Of a DNA stretch of 42,185 nt, positions 1 through 8,109 are shown piece after piece; the first letter of the stretch is position 1; each line of letters begins with the position of its first letter. The stretch spans positions 1 to 42,185 of the forward strand of contig NZ_JADDRL010000084.1 in assembly GCF_021538895.1 (NCBI RefSeq), read 5' to 3'. The notes under the pieces were generated by a model. It searched no databases. It saw only the letters and a list, made by a program, of their open reading frames with translations, and had not been told where the DNA came from. The DNA is from Streptomyces olivochromogenes (GTDB lineage: Bacteria; Actinomycetota; Actinomycetes; Streptomycetales; Streptomycetaceae). Both the position numbers and the translations under genes were made by a program.

Positions 1-863
1 TCCTCGGGGTGTTCGCCGAGGACGCGGGTGAGGGCCTCGCGGACCACCGGCCGGGTCGGCCGTTCCCGGGAGTCCTTGCGCAGCAGCCCCAGTACGGTCT
101 GCGTGAGCGGACCGGCGCGCAGCGGCGGGCGCAGGGGCAGCCGGTCCACGCCCTTGAGGGTGGGCTCGTGCCCGCCCCGGTCACGGAACGGGGGCCGCCC
201 CTCGATCATCGTGTAGAGGATCGCGCCCAGCGCCCACATGTCCGCGGCCGGCCCGATGCGCTCGTCGCGGGCCTGTTCGGGCGAGGCGTACGACGGTGCG
301 GTGACCCGGGGGGCCAGGGTGGCGCCGGCCAGTCCGAAGCCGGTGACCACGACCGGTCCCCGGTCGCTCACGAACAGCTGGCCGGGGCTGAGTTCACCGT
401 GCGTGAAGCCCTCGCCGTGCGCGGCCTCCAGCACGTCGAGCAGTTCCAGGCCGATCCGGGCCGCCCGCGCACAGGCGAACGCCCCTTCACGGGCGAGGAG
501 TTCGCCGAGCGGTGTGCCGTCGATCCACTCGGCGACGGTCCAGAGCGTGCCGATCTCCTCGACGGCGTCGATCACGGTGGCCACCCGGCCGGGGCGGAGC
601 ACGCCCATGAGTGCGGAGGTGCGCAGGATGCGGGCGGTGGTCAGGTGCGCGGTCTCCTCGGCCGTGCCGTAGGGCAGCGCGATCTGCGTCACCAGGAGCG
701 GCCGCCGCGCGGCGCCCGCGGCGTTGTCGCCGTACGCGGCGTCCCCAGCGGATTCGGTGGATTCGGCGTACCAGCACACGAGGTTCGTCTCCTGGTGGAC
801 GACCTCAAGGAGCCGGTACCTTCCGGCGACCGACTCGTGTCCGGACGCGTGCGCCTTGTCCAT
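1..863 (-). CDS. Protein-kinase-fold protein, probable pseudokinase (3' part outside window)
   Basis: The visible 287 residues follow the bacterial Ser/Thr kinase fold. The C-lobe is clear: SPEQ about 194-197, then DMWALGAILYTMIEGRPPF and a late ERPT segment. The catalytic motifs are degenerate. No Gly-rich loop is visible after YRLLEVVHQE, and the VAIK-type lysine is absent (LLVTQI). The HRDLKPEN loop reads HGELSPGQ (about 155-162), and DFG reads TGFG (about 174-177). It is therefore probably a non-phosphorylating scaffold or sensor. The ATG at 863 is preferred because AAGGA lies 5 nt upstream; an in-frame ATG at 869 sits too close to that site. The C-terminus, where a membrane or sensor domain might lie, runs off the window edge. 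The dehydratase gene upstream is 206 nt away on the same strand. Confidence 0.85.
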   Translation of the reverse strand, partial: MDKAHASGHESVAGRYRLLEVVHQETNLVCWYAESTESAGDAAYGDNAAGAARRPLLVTQIALPYGTAEETAHLTTARILRTSALMGVLRPGRVATVIDAVEEIGTLWTVAEWIDGTPLGELLAREGAFACARAARIGLELLDVLEAAHGEGFTHGELSPGQLFVSDRGPVVVTGFGLAGATLAPRVTAPSYASPEQARDERIGPAADMWALGAILYTMIEGRPPFRDRGGHEPTLKGVDRLPLRPPLRAGPLTQTVLGLLRKDSRERPTRPVVREALTRVLGEHPE

Positions 864-1069
864 GGCCATCCTTCGCTGCTGCCCCTGCTTCTTCTTTCGT
901 AGAGGTACGCGGGGCGCGACGGGGAGTGTTCAAAGGATCCGCAACTCCGGCCCGGTTCTTGCCTTCCATTCAACTGGTCGATGGCGTCCGGGACTTCGGG
1001 AAAACGGCCTGCGTCCACGCTTCGACCTGCGGGTAACCGAGGGTAAACAAACACGTGCGCGGTCAGGTG

Positions 1070-2029
1070 TCAGCGCGGACCGAACCGTTCGGTCCAGGCC
1101 ATGAGGTCCTCGCGGGTCGTGTTGCCGCCGCACACCACCAGGCCGATCCGGGCGCCGTCGCCCACCCGCTCCCGTACCCGCCGGGCCGCGGGCAGCAGAC
1201 AGCCGGCGGCGGGCTCCGCCCACACCTTGGCGTGCTCGGCGAGGTCCAGGCAGCCGCCCACGGCCTCCCGGTCCGGCACCACGAGGACCTCCGTGACCAG
1301 GGCGGACACATGCTCGTACGTCAGCGGGGAGACGGACGGGGCGCTGAGCGGAGTGACGACCGAGGAGAGCGCGACCGGTACCGGCCCGCCGGCCGCCAGC
1401 GCCTCGGACATGGCCTGCGCGCCCTCCGTCTCCACGCCCCAGACCCGGACGTCCGGGCGGCGGGCGCGCAGCGCGGCCGCCACACCGGAGATCAGGCCCC
1501 CGCCGCCGATGCTCACGATCACGTCAGTGAGTTCACCGGCGTCCTCGGCGAACTCCAGCCCCACGGTGCCCTGCGCGGCGATCACGACAGGATCGTCGAA
1601 GGGGTGGACCAGGGTCAGCCCCTCGTCCCGCAACGTCTCGACCAGCTCGAACGCGCTGCCCATCCCGTCGGTCAGCCGCACCGACGCCCCGGCCTCCTCG
1701 ACGAGGGCGAGGGAGCGCGCGGGCGCCGTGCGCGGCATGACGACCGTCGCCTTCACGTCGAGCGCCGCCGCCATCACCGCGAGGGCGATCCCGTGGTTGC
1801 CGCCGCTGGCCGCCACCACGCCCGCCGCCCGCTCGGCCTCGCTCAGCGACAGCAGCTTGAGGGTCGCGCCGCGCGCCTTGAACGAGCCGGTGCGCTGGAG
1901 CTGTTCGAGCTTCGCGGTGACCGGCACGCCGAGCAGCTCGGACAGGCCGGGGCTCGGCACGGTCGGGGTGTGCACGACGTGTCCGGCGATCCGCCGCGCC
2001 GCGGTTTCGATGGCCGAGATGCCGATCAA
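1070..2029 (-). CDS. PLP-dependent threonine/serine dehydratase family enzyme
   Basis: This 319-residue fold-type II PLP enzyme probably deaminates threonine or serine to a 2-keto acid in the cytoplasm. The PLP lysine is K51 in GSFKARGA, the phosphate and substrate loop ASGGNHG is at about 74-80, and the glycine loop SIGGGGLISG lies further on. The chain ends soon after VCGGNTTREDL, so there is no C-terminal ACT-like regulatory domain. That resembles catabolic or short dehydratases rather than the biosynthetic IlvA form. The start is TTG, with GAAAGGGTGA about 8 nt upstream. It lies 84 nt downstream of the polyprenyl synthase on the same strand and could be cotranscribed. Related fold-type II activities, such as serine racemase or hydroxyaspartate dehydratase, cannot be excluded. 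Confidence 0.85.
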   Translation of the reverse strand: MIGISAIETAARRIAGHVVHTPTVPSPGLSELLGVPVTAKLEQLQRTGSFKARGATLKLLSLSEAERAAGVVAASGGNHGIALAVMAAALDVKATVVMPRTAPARSLALVEEAGASVRLTDGMGSAFELVETLRDEGLTLVHPFDDPVVIAAQGTVGLEFAEDAGELTDVIVSIGGGGLISGVAAALRARRPDVRVWGVETEGAQAMSEALAAGGPVPVALSSVVTPLSAPSVSPLTYEHVSALVTEVLVVPDREAVGGCLDLAEHAKVWAEPAAGCLLPAARRVRERVGDGARIGLVVCGGNTTREDLMAWTERFGPR

Positions 2030-2113
2030 GGTGGTTCACCCTTTCGGCGCGGGGGTGACGGACCGCGCCGCCTCGCACCCTGACCCGTCAGGAGTGCCGA
2101 GGTCAACACGGTG

Positions 2114-3142
2114 TCACAGGTCGCGGCGCACCAAGAAGTCGAGGAGGCTCCGCAGCTCACCGGCTGCCCCGGGCGCCAGCGGCACACCGGCGAGCGCCGT
2201 TCTCGCTGCCGCCGTGTGGAGGCGGGCCTCCGCCAGTGCCGCCGTGCGGCCGCCCGCCTCCTCGATGAGCAGGCTCGCCGCCTCGGTCCGCCCGGCCTCC
2301 AGGAGCGCGGCGAGGCGCCCGCCCGCGGGGGAGTCGAGCGCGGACAGCACGGGGAACGTCCTCTTCCGCTCGCGCAGGTCGCCGTGGACGGGCTTGCCGG
2401 TGACCGCCGGATCGCCCCAGATCCCCAGCACGTCGTCGGTCAGCTGGAAGGCGACGCCCAGGTGCCGTCCGGCCCGGTCGAGCGCGGTGACCGTGGGCTC
2501 GGGCGCGCCGCCGAGCGCGGCTCCCAGCGCGGCCGCGCAGCCCAGCAGGGCGCCCGTCTTGTGCTCCGCCATCGTCCGGTACTCCGCCGGCCGCACCCGC
2601 TGCGGCCCCGTCCACGGCCGGGTGGCGAACAGCAGGTCGTCCGCCTGCCCGCGCACCAGGTCGGCCAGGGCCGTGGACAGCAGGCGCACGGTGGCCGGTC
2701 CGTCCGGGGCGGTCGCGAGGGTCTCCACGGCCAGCGCGAACAGGGCGTCGCCCGCCAGCACCGCCGGGCCGGTGCCGTACGCCTTCCACACGGTGGGGCG
2801 GCGGCGCCGGGTCGGGTCGCCGTCCATGATGTCGTCGTGCAGCAGCGAGAAGGTGTGCACCAGCTCCACCGCGACCGCCGCCGGCACTCCGGCCCGACCG
2901 GGCGCACCCGCCGCCTCGGCCCCGAGCACGGCCAGCGCCTGCCGCACGCCCTTGCCGCCGGGCGCCGCCACGGGCGCGCCGCCGACCTCGCACCAGCCGA
3001 GCGAGTACCCGGCCATCTCGCCCACCCACGGATGCAGCCGTCCCACGGCCCGAGTCAGCGCGGGCCGGACCAATTCCCGGCAGCGTTCGAGGACCTGGGG
3101 CACCGAGGGCGGCGCCTGCACCGCCGAGGAAACCGCCGTCAC
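2114..3142 (-). CDS. Polyprenyl diphosphate synthase (probable GGPP synthase)
   Basis: This is a 342-residue trans-prenyltransferase that condenses isopentenyl diphosphate with an allylic diphosphate. The first Asp-rich motif is DDIMD (103-107), followed by a run of arginines. The second is DDVLGIWGD (from 236), and EHKTGALL carries the conserved KT. The first motif has no two-residue insertion and has Phe five positions before it. In known families this pattern fits a C20-type product better than bacterial FPP synthase; that is inference. The GTG start overlaps the TPR gene's stop as GTGA, with GGAGGT 6 nt upstream, so the two are translationally coupled. No terpene cyclase, phytoene synthase or squalene gene is nearby, so its product pathway is unknown. 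Confidence 0.9.
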   Translation of the reverse strand: MTAVSSAVQAPPSVPQVLERCRELVRPALTRAVGRLHPWVGEMAGYSLGWCEVGGAPVAAPGGKGVRQALAVLGAEAAGAPGRAGVPAAVAVELVHTFSLLHDDIMDGDPTRRRRPTVWKAYGTGPAVLAGDALFALAVETLATAPDGPATVRLLSTALADLVRGQADDLLFATRPWTGPQRVRPAEYRTMAEHKTGALLGCAAALGAALGGAPEPTVTALDRAGRHLGVAFQLTDDVLGIWGDPAVTGKPVHGDLRERKRTFPVLSALDSPAGGRLAALLEAGRTEAASLLIEEAGGRTAALAEARLHTAAARTALAGVPLAPGAAGELRSLLDFLVRRDL

Positions 3143-4182
3143 CGGGCGACCTCCACGCCCGCCACGCCGAACTCCTCCTGCGCCCGGGCCACCATCTCCC
3201 GTGCGTGCCGCAGTCCGCTGCTCTCCAACACCCGGGCCAGATCGGCGAGTTCGGCCGCCGTCTCGGCGCTGTCGCGGCCCAGTCGGGCCAGCGACTTGGC
3301 GAGGCCCAGCCGGGCCAGCGCCTCGCCACGCGGCTCGCTCATCGTGCGGAACTCGTCGAGCGCCAGCTCGTACAGCTCCCGGGCCTCGGCGTAACGGCCC
3401 GCGCGGTAGAAGACGTTGCCGCGCATCTTGTGGTTGTAGGCCAGCGCGCTCGTCAGGTTCATCGCCCGGCAGGTCGTCTCCGCCCGCGACAGCAGCTCCA
3501 GCGCCTGCTCCGGGTCCCCGTCGCGCACCGAGACGATGTCGGCGAGCCCGCGCAGCGCCCAGGCGTGTCCGCGCCGGTCCTCGGCCCGCTCGGCGATCTG
3601 TGCCGCCTCCTCGAACATCGCGTACGCCGTGTCGTAGGAGCCGGTGTTGCGGTGCATCTGCGCGATGCCCTCCAGCGCCCACACGGTGTGCCGCGCCTCG
3701 CCGCGCCTGCGGGCCTCGGCGAGGAGTTGCTCGTGCAGCCGGCCGACGGCCTCGTAGTCGCCCTGGATGCGGCCGGTCTCCGCGAGGCCCGCCAGCGAGT
3801 ACCCCCGGACGACGATGTCGCCGCCGCGCTCGCCGAGTTCGGCCGCGAGCCCCAGCAGCCGCCAGGCCAGCGGGAACGCGCCGCGTTGGCGCGCGAGGGT
3901 GCCGCCGCTCCACAGCGCCCAGGCCATCGCCGCCTCGTCCCCGGCCTCGCGGGCGGCGCGGTAACTCGCCTTCCACGCCCGGTCGGCGTCCCGCACCTGG
4001 CCAAGTCGCCGGTGCGCCTCGGCGACGGCGAGTCCGCAGCGCGCCTCCTCGTCGCGCCGTCCGGTCCGCTCGGCCTCCCGCAGTTGCTCGGTGCCCGCGG
4101 CCAGCACGTCGGTCAGCGAGGAGTTGACGGAGAGGGCGGTCAGGGCGCCCTGGTACTCGGGGGCGAATGCCTTGCGGTACAT
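3139..4182 (-). CDS. TPR-repeat protein coupled to the prenyl synthase
   Basis: These 347 residues are almost entirely helix-turn-helix tetratricopeptide-like repeats (for example ALEGIAQMHRNTGSYDTAYAMF and ALRGLADIVSVRDGDPEQAL). No DNA-binding, enzymatic or membrane segment is visible. Such proteins usually act as binding scaffolds; the partner here is unknown. The ATG at 4182 is preferred because GAAAGG lies about 5 nt upstream; longer in-frame versions would read into the iteron array. The stop overlaps the start of the polyprenyl synthase by four bases. This coupling suggests that the two proteins act together, or that the TPR protein controls the synthase. Transcription must start within or next to the 13-bp repeat array directly upstream. 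Confidence 0.8.
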   Translation of the reverse strand: MYRKAFAPEYQGALTALSVNSSLTDVLAAGTEQLREAERTGRRDEEARCGLAVAEAHRRLGQVRDADRAWKASYRAAREAGDEAAMAWALWSGGTLARQRGAFPLAWRLLGLAAELGERGGDIVVRGYSLAGLAETGRIQGDYEAVGRLHEQLLAEARRRGEARHTVWALEGIAQMHRNTGSYDTAYAMFEEAAQIAERAEDRRGHAWALRGLADIVSVRDGDPEQALELLSRAETTCRAMNLTSALAYNHKMRGNVFYRAGRYAEARELYELALDEFRTMSEPRGEALARLGLAKSLARLGRDSAETAAELADLARVLESSGLRHAREMVARAQEEFGVAGVEVAR

Positions 4183-4203
4183 GGCAGCCTTTCTCAACAC
4201 ACC

Positions 4204-4268
4204 GTGTATACATAGTGCGTATACGCAGTGCGTATGCACTTTGTGTATACATGGTGTGTATAGATCTG
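4204..4268. repeat. Five-unit 13-bp operator-like iteron array
   Basis: The core GTATAC (variants GTATGC and GTATAG) starts at 4206, 4219, 4232, 4245 and 4258, an exact 13-bp period. Several units are palindromic; TGCGTATACGCA at 4216-4227 is a perfect 12-bp palindrome. The stretch is AT-rich within very GC-rich DNA. It ends 21 bases before the TPR start codon and must overlap that gene's promoter or leader. Cooperative repressor binding is the likeliest role. Nothing points to a replication origin, because no Rep gene is present. The binding protein cannot be named. Confidence 0.75.
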
Positions 4269-4270
4269 TG

Positions 4271-4301
4271 GAAAAGAGCCCTGGCCACGTGGGCCAGGGC
4301 T
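4271..4301 (-). terminator. Intrinsic terminator after the AIM24 gene
   Basis: A perfect 10-bp stem AGCCCTGGCC/GGCCAGGGCT (4277-4286 and 4292-4301) has a 5-nt loop. On the minus strand it is followed by CTTTTC. It lies 77 bases past the AIM24 stop and insulates the iteron-controlled operon from readthrough. Confidence 0.75.
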
Positions 4302-4377
4302 GCACGTTGTTGTGGATCAAGACGCCGGTACGGCCGGCGGGGTTGCCTGTGAGGCGCAGATCACCGCGCCCGACGCG

Positions 4378-5055
4378 TCAGTGCTGCTGCGCCTTCTGCG
4401 GGGTCACCTCGCTCGGGCGCACCACGACGAACCCCTCGCCCTGGAGCATCAGTTGCACGGCCTCGCCGGAACCGCCGCGCAGCATCGAGCCGATGGACTG
4501 CGACCGGTGCAGCGAGGTCTGCAGGCGGGCGGTCCAGCCGACCACGGCGTCCGTGTCGACGTACACCGGCTGCTGCGGCGAGACGGGTATGACCAGCGGG
4601 TTGCCCTCGCAGACCAGCCCGAGGCTGCCCTGACCGGTGAACACGCTGTTGAACAGCCCGCCGCCGGCGATGCCCGAGCCCTTGACCGTCTTGATCTCGT
4701 ACGACAACGAGGCGTCGAAACACAGGACGTTGCGGCCGTTGACGGTGAACTCGTCGCCCGCCTCGACCTCGACGACGAAGCAGTTCTGCGCCTCGTGCGC
4801 GAACCACGCCTCGCCCTGGCCGCGCACCGCCATCAGCGGCAGCCCCTCACCGGTGACCGCGCGCTTGAGCATGCCGCCCACGCCCTGGCCCTTGCGCTCG
4901 AACTTGAGGTTGCCGCGATAGGCGACCATCGCGCCCTGGCGGGCGAGCATCTCGCCGTTGACGGTGTACTTGAGGCACTTGGCGTTCTCGACGGTCAGGC
5001 CCGGTTCGACGGACGCCTGCGCCATGTGCTGACTGGAAAAGAGATCACCCTTCAT
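4378..5055 (-). CDS. AIM24 family protein
   Basis: This 225-residue, glycine-rich all-beta protein resembles the AIM24/TRAP-like family (MLARQGAMVAYRGNLKFERKG, GEGLPLMAVRGQGEAWFA, VDTDAVVGWTARLQ). There is no signal peptide and no transmembrane segment. The biochemical role of bacterial members is not established; some sit beside tellurium-resistance-type genes, as here, where a TerD-domain gene lies immediately upstream on the same strand. The ATG at 5055 is the only reasonable start, and its ribosome site is weak. The gap to the upstream gene is 68 bases, so cotranscription is possible. A clear terminator follows. Confidence 0.85.
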   Translation of the reverse strand: MKGDLFSSQHMAQASVEPGLTVENAKCLKYTVNGEMLARQGAMVAYRGNLKFERKGQGVGGMLKRAVTGEGLPLMAVRGQGEAWFAHEAQNCFVVEVEAGDEFTVNGRNVLCFDASLSYEIKTVKGSGIAGGGLFNSVFTGQGSLGLVCEGNPLVIPVSPQQPVYVDTDAVVGWTARLQTSLHRSQSIGSMLRGGSGEAVQLMLQGEGFVVVRPSEVTPQKAQQH

Positions 5056-5123
5056 GCGCGCATGGTGTCCCGGACGGCATCGTTCCGCCAAGATCACGGA
5101 CCGTGGTTCTTCCGGAGCGGCCC

Positions 5124-6431
5124 TCAGGCGCCGAACATCTGGGTCCAGTACGTGCCGGCCCGGCCGCCGCCGGCGAAGCCGATGCCGATGTGGGTGAAGT
5201 CGGCCTTGAGGATGTTGGCACGGTGACCGGGACTGTTCATCCAGCCCTCCACCACCTCCGCCGCGGAGCGCTGGCCGCAGGCGATGTTCTCGCCGATCGT
5301 GCGCCGGGCGGAACCCGCGGCGGCGGCCCGGTCCCACGGCTGCGAACCCTCGGGCGAGGTGTGGGAGTAGAAGTCCCGGGCCACCATGTCCGCGCTGTAC
5401 GCTTGCGCCGCGGCCGTCAGGCGCGGATCGACGGCCAGCGGCGGCAGACCGGCCCCGCGGCGTTCCCGGTTGGTGAGCTTCACCACCTCGGCGCACGTCC
5501 GGCCCAGACCGTCCGCGGTGAGCGGCCGGGCCCACAGGGCGGTCCAGTACGTGTCGCCGGTGCGGCCGCCCGTCAGGTACGCCAGCCCGGCGTGCGTGAG
5601 GGCCGGGTCCTGGAGGGTGCGCCGGGCCTGGTCGGTGCGCAGGCAGTACGCGAGGAAATCGGCGGGGGTGCGTGGGCCGGAGACGAGGTGTTCGCCGACC
5701 GCGACGTACGCGAAACCGGTGGCAGTGATCCGCTGGTGGACGAAGGTGCCGTCCCGGCTCTCGGGGTCCAGGCTCCCGGCGGCGGCCATGGCCGAGGCGT
5801 GGGCACGCGCGGCGGAGACGAGCCGGGCGTCGAGGACGACCGGCGGGGAACCGGCGGCCGCGCGGGCCGGGTTGACGAGCTTGAGGTAGCCGTCGGGGTC
5901 GGGTGCGGGGGAGTGTGCCGTGGGGGAGTGCGCGGCCGCCGGGGGCCGCTCGTCCTCCAGGACATCCACCCCGAAGTCCCGGGCCAGTCCCGCCAGTCCG
6001 TCGGCGTACCCCTGGCCCATCGCGCGCAGCTTCCAGGCGGCGCCCCGTCGGTAGAGCTCGGCGAGCAGCAGCACGGTCTCCTGGCGCGGCTGCGGCGGCT
6101 GGAACCGGGCGACCGTGCGACCCCGCTGATCTTCGACGTGGAGCGTCGCGGCGGGTAGGCGGCCGAGCGCGGTGCCGGGGTCGGCCGGGCTCACGACCAG
6201 CGTGACGCGTACGGCACCGGCGCGCAGGCGCGCCGGGTCGACGGTCAGCGTGTCGCCGCGCAGGTGGATGCCGGGGGCGGCCGGCTGGTTGTAGAACACG
6301 AAGTCGGCGTCGCCCCCGACCTTGCCGCCCTCGTCGGTGACGAGCGCGGACACGTCGAAGGGACCGGGCACCCGCAGGGTCAGGGCGCCGCCCGGCAGGG
6401 GCAGATTGCCCCCGGGAACCAACTCGCTCAT
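5124..6431 (-). CDS. TerD-CAP-CAP three-domain fusion protein
   Basis: Of 435 residues, about 1-155 form a TerD-type domain: PGGNLPL at the start, DADFVFYNQP at 41-50 and the ELYRR..WKLRAMGQGY segment. After an Ala/Pro linker come two CAP/SCP-like domains. The second (about 300-435) is canonical, with FYSHTSPEGSQPWDR, GENIACG, WMNSPGHRANIL and HIGIGFA. The first (about 180-295) keeps the fold outline (LVNPARAAAG, ARAHASAMA, VGEHLVSG) but has lost the GENIA and SPGHR motifs. TerD domains bind calcium and CAP domains are usually extracellular, yet no signal peptide is visible. The start at 6431 is chosen because SELVPGGNLPL matches the usual TerD N-terminus; an ATG at 6464 is possible. Confidence 0.85.
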   Translation of the reverse strand: MSELVPGGNLPLPGGALTLRVPGPFDVSALVTDEGGKVGGDADFVFYNQPAAPGIHLRGDTLTVDPARLRAGAVRVTLVVSPADPGTALGRLPAATLHVEDQRGRTVARFQPPQPRQETVLLLAELYRRGAAWKLRAMGQGYADGLAGLARDFGVDVLEDERPPAAAHSPTAHSPAPDPDGYLKLVNPARAAAGSPPVVLDARLVSAARAHASAMAAAGSLDPESRDGTFVHQRITATGFAYVAVGEHLVSGPRTPADFLAYCLRTDQARRTLQDPALTHAGLAYLTGGRTGDTYWTALWARPLTADGLGRTCAEVVKLTNRERRGAGLPPLAVDPRLTAAAQAYSADMVARDFYSHTSPEGSQPWDRAAAAGSARRTIGENIACGQRSAAEVVEGWMNSPGHRANILKADFTHIGIGFAGGGRAGTYWTQMFGA

Positions 6432-6533
6432 CGCGCCGCCCGGGTGGTGAGGGTGCGCACGCACCGGTGGGGAAGTCGCCCGTACAACGTCCGGGCGGCG
6501 CGCGATGGTTCCCTTGCGCGGGACGGGGCGGGC

Positions 6534-7799
6534 CTACCCCACGCCCGCGGGCGCCATGTCCTCGTCCGGTTCCGTCGTCGCGACCGGCTGCGGGGTCTTT
6601 GGGGGCCTGCCGCAGAACGCCGACTCCAGGGTGCCCGCCATCGTGTCGAGCACCTTGCCGTTGTTGGAGGTGTCGGCGAGCGCGGCGATGCTCCGCCTGC
6701 CGTCCTTGGTGGTGAAGGCGTACGTGTAGTAGCCCTGTACGGCGCCCGTGTGGCCGTACACCGAGATCCCGCACGACAGGGTGCGCCGGCGCAGCCCGAG
6801 CCCGTAGGCCGTCGTGCTGTTGACCGGGGTCCAGCGCTCCATCTCCGCCAGCCGCGCGGACGAGGTCAGCCTGCCGCCGAGCAGCGCCGAGAAGAAGGTG
6901 TTCAAATCGTGCGTGCTGGAGATGATGGCGCCCGCGCTCTGCGCCCAGGACGCCGTCTGCTCGGTGGCGTCGACGAGCGCGGCGCCCGCCGTGTCGGGGG
7001 TGAGATAGCCGCGGGTGTAGCGGCCCGGCATCTTCGTGTCGGGGTGGACGTAGAAGGTGTCGCGCAGGTTCAGCGGCTTGAAGATGCGGTTCTGGTACTC
7101 GGTCCGCACGGCGTGGCCGGTGATCTTCTCGATGAGCAGGCCGGCGACGACGAAGTTGGTGTTGGAGTACGAGTAGGCGGCGCCGGGCGCGTTGGTGCGC
7201 GGCTTCTGCAGGGAGAGGGCGACCAGTTGCCGGTAGGTGAAGACCTTCCTGCGCACCGCCTCGAAGCCGGAGACGGAGTGGGCGAACATGTCGTTCGAGT
7301 AGTCGTACAGCCCGCTGCGGTGGCTCAGGATGTGCCGGACCGTGATCCGGTCGTCCGGGAGCAGACCCGGCAGGTAGCGGTTGACCGGGGCGTCCAGGGT
7401 GAGCCGGTGCTCGTCGGCCAGTTGCAGCAGCACGACGGCGGAGAAGGTCTTCGTGACGCTGCCGACGCGGAAGCGGTCGTCGGTGCTGATGGGCCGACGT
7501 GTGCTCCGGTCGGCGACGCCCTGGGTCGCCTTGTGGACGCTGCCGCTGTCGTCGATCCGCGCCATCGCGCCGGGCGCGCCCTGCGCCACCGCCGAGCGCA
7601 GCACCGCGCGCAGCCCCGTCATGTCGGGGGTCGGCAGACGGGCGGCCGCCGCCCGTGGGCGCGCCTGCCCGCTCGCGGCAGGCCCGTGCGCGGCCCGTCC
7701 GTTCGCGGCATGCCCGGTCGCGGCCTGCGCCGGGACCGCGACGAGCGACAGCACCACCGCTCCGAGTACCGCGCTCTTGCCCACCGTTGCTGAGACCAT
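6534..7799 (-). CDS. Secreted serine beta-lactamase/D-Ala-D-Ala carboxypeptidase family protein
   Basis: This 421-residue penicillin-binding-fold serine hydrolase is exported by a Sec signal peptide (hydrophobic 9-24, cleavage near AQA-A). All three active-site motifs are present: S114-V-T-K117, Y211-S-N213 and H350-T-G352. It is either a D,D-carboxypeptidase/esterase that acts outside the cell on peptidoglycan peptides, or a class C-like hydrolase. The segment after the signal is a low-complexity Ala/Gly/His stretch, probably a linker. The ATG at 7799 has GGAGGGGAG about 10 nt upstream. It is transcribed divergently from the M4 protease gene across a 310-bp intergenic region. Confidence 0.9.
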   Translation of the reverse strand: MVSATVGKSAVLGAVVLSLVAVPAQAATGHAANGRAAHGPAASGQARPRAAAARLPTPDMTGLRAVLRSAVAQGAPGAMARIDDSGSVHKATQGVADRSTRRPISTDDRFRVGSVTKTFSAVVLLQLADEHRLTLDAPVNRYLPGLLPDDRITVRHILSHRSGLYDYSNDMFAHSVSGFEAVRRKVFTYRQLVALSLQKPRTNAPGAAYSYSNTNFVVAGLLIEKITGHAVRTEYQNRIFKPLNLRDTFYVHPDTKMPGRYTRGYLTPDTAGAALVDATEQTASWAQSAGAIISSTHDLNTFFSALLGGRLTSSARLAEMERWTPVNSTTAYGLGLRRRTLSCGISVYGHTGAVQGYYTYAFTTKDGRRSIAALADTSNNGKVLDTMAGTLESAFCGRPPKTPQPVATTEPDEDMAPAGVG

Positions 7800-8109
7800 C
7801 CGGCTTCGGCTCCCCTCCGCACCCGCGTCGGTGCGAGATTCGTCACATCTCGGCCAGGGAACCTACTCGCCTGGCCTCACATCACCACAGTTGACACACA
7901 GTTGGCCATGTCTCGATCACCCTGCGGAACGCATTCGTAAAAGATTGTCATAGAAGGTCGCGAAAGCGATCATTCCGGCTTTACGCGGACATGACTTTTC
8001 CGTAAGGGTTTCGGTCGGGGACCCGACCAGTCTCCATGGCGCTCAACGGCGCCGTGCCCAAAGGCGGTTGGCATTTTCGGCCGTCTTCGAAACAAAGGAA
8101 CCCTTATCA
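7800..8109. other. Divergent intergenic region with leader structures
   Basis: This 310-base gap separates the serine hydrolase from the M4 protease, and no ORF in it looks real. Visible are an ECF-like promoter candidate at 7926-7952 and a six-pair stem closed by a GAAA tetraloop (GGTCGC/GCGATC, one G-U pair; 7956-7971). There is also a palindrome GGTCGGGGACCCGACC at 8013-8028. A TTGACA at 7891 has no convincing -10 partner. Confidence 0.5.
7926..7952 (+). promoter_or_regulatory. ECF-sigma-like promoter candidate for the M4 protease
   Basis: GGAAC at 7926-7930 is followed after 16 bases by GTCATAG at 7947. This resembles the GGAAC-N16 architecture of envelope-stress ECF sigma factors. It would give a leader of about 150 bases. 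The match rests on short motifs only. Confidence 0.35.

Noticed and set aside
1101..4127. Very long plus-strand open frame (1008 codons)
   Set aside because: It lies opposite two clear enzymes and the TPR gene, and its translation is Arg/Pro/Ser-rich without any domain; it is a shadow of high-GC codon use.
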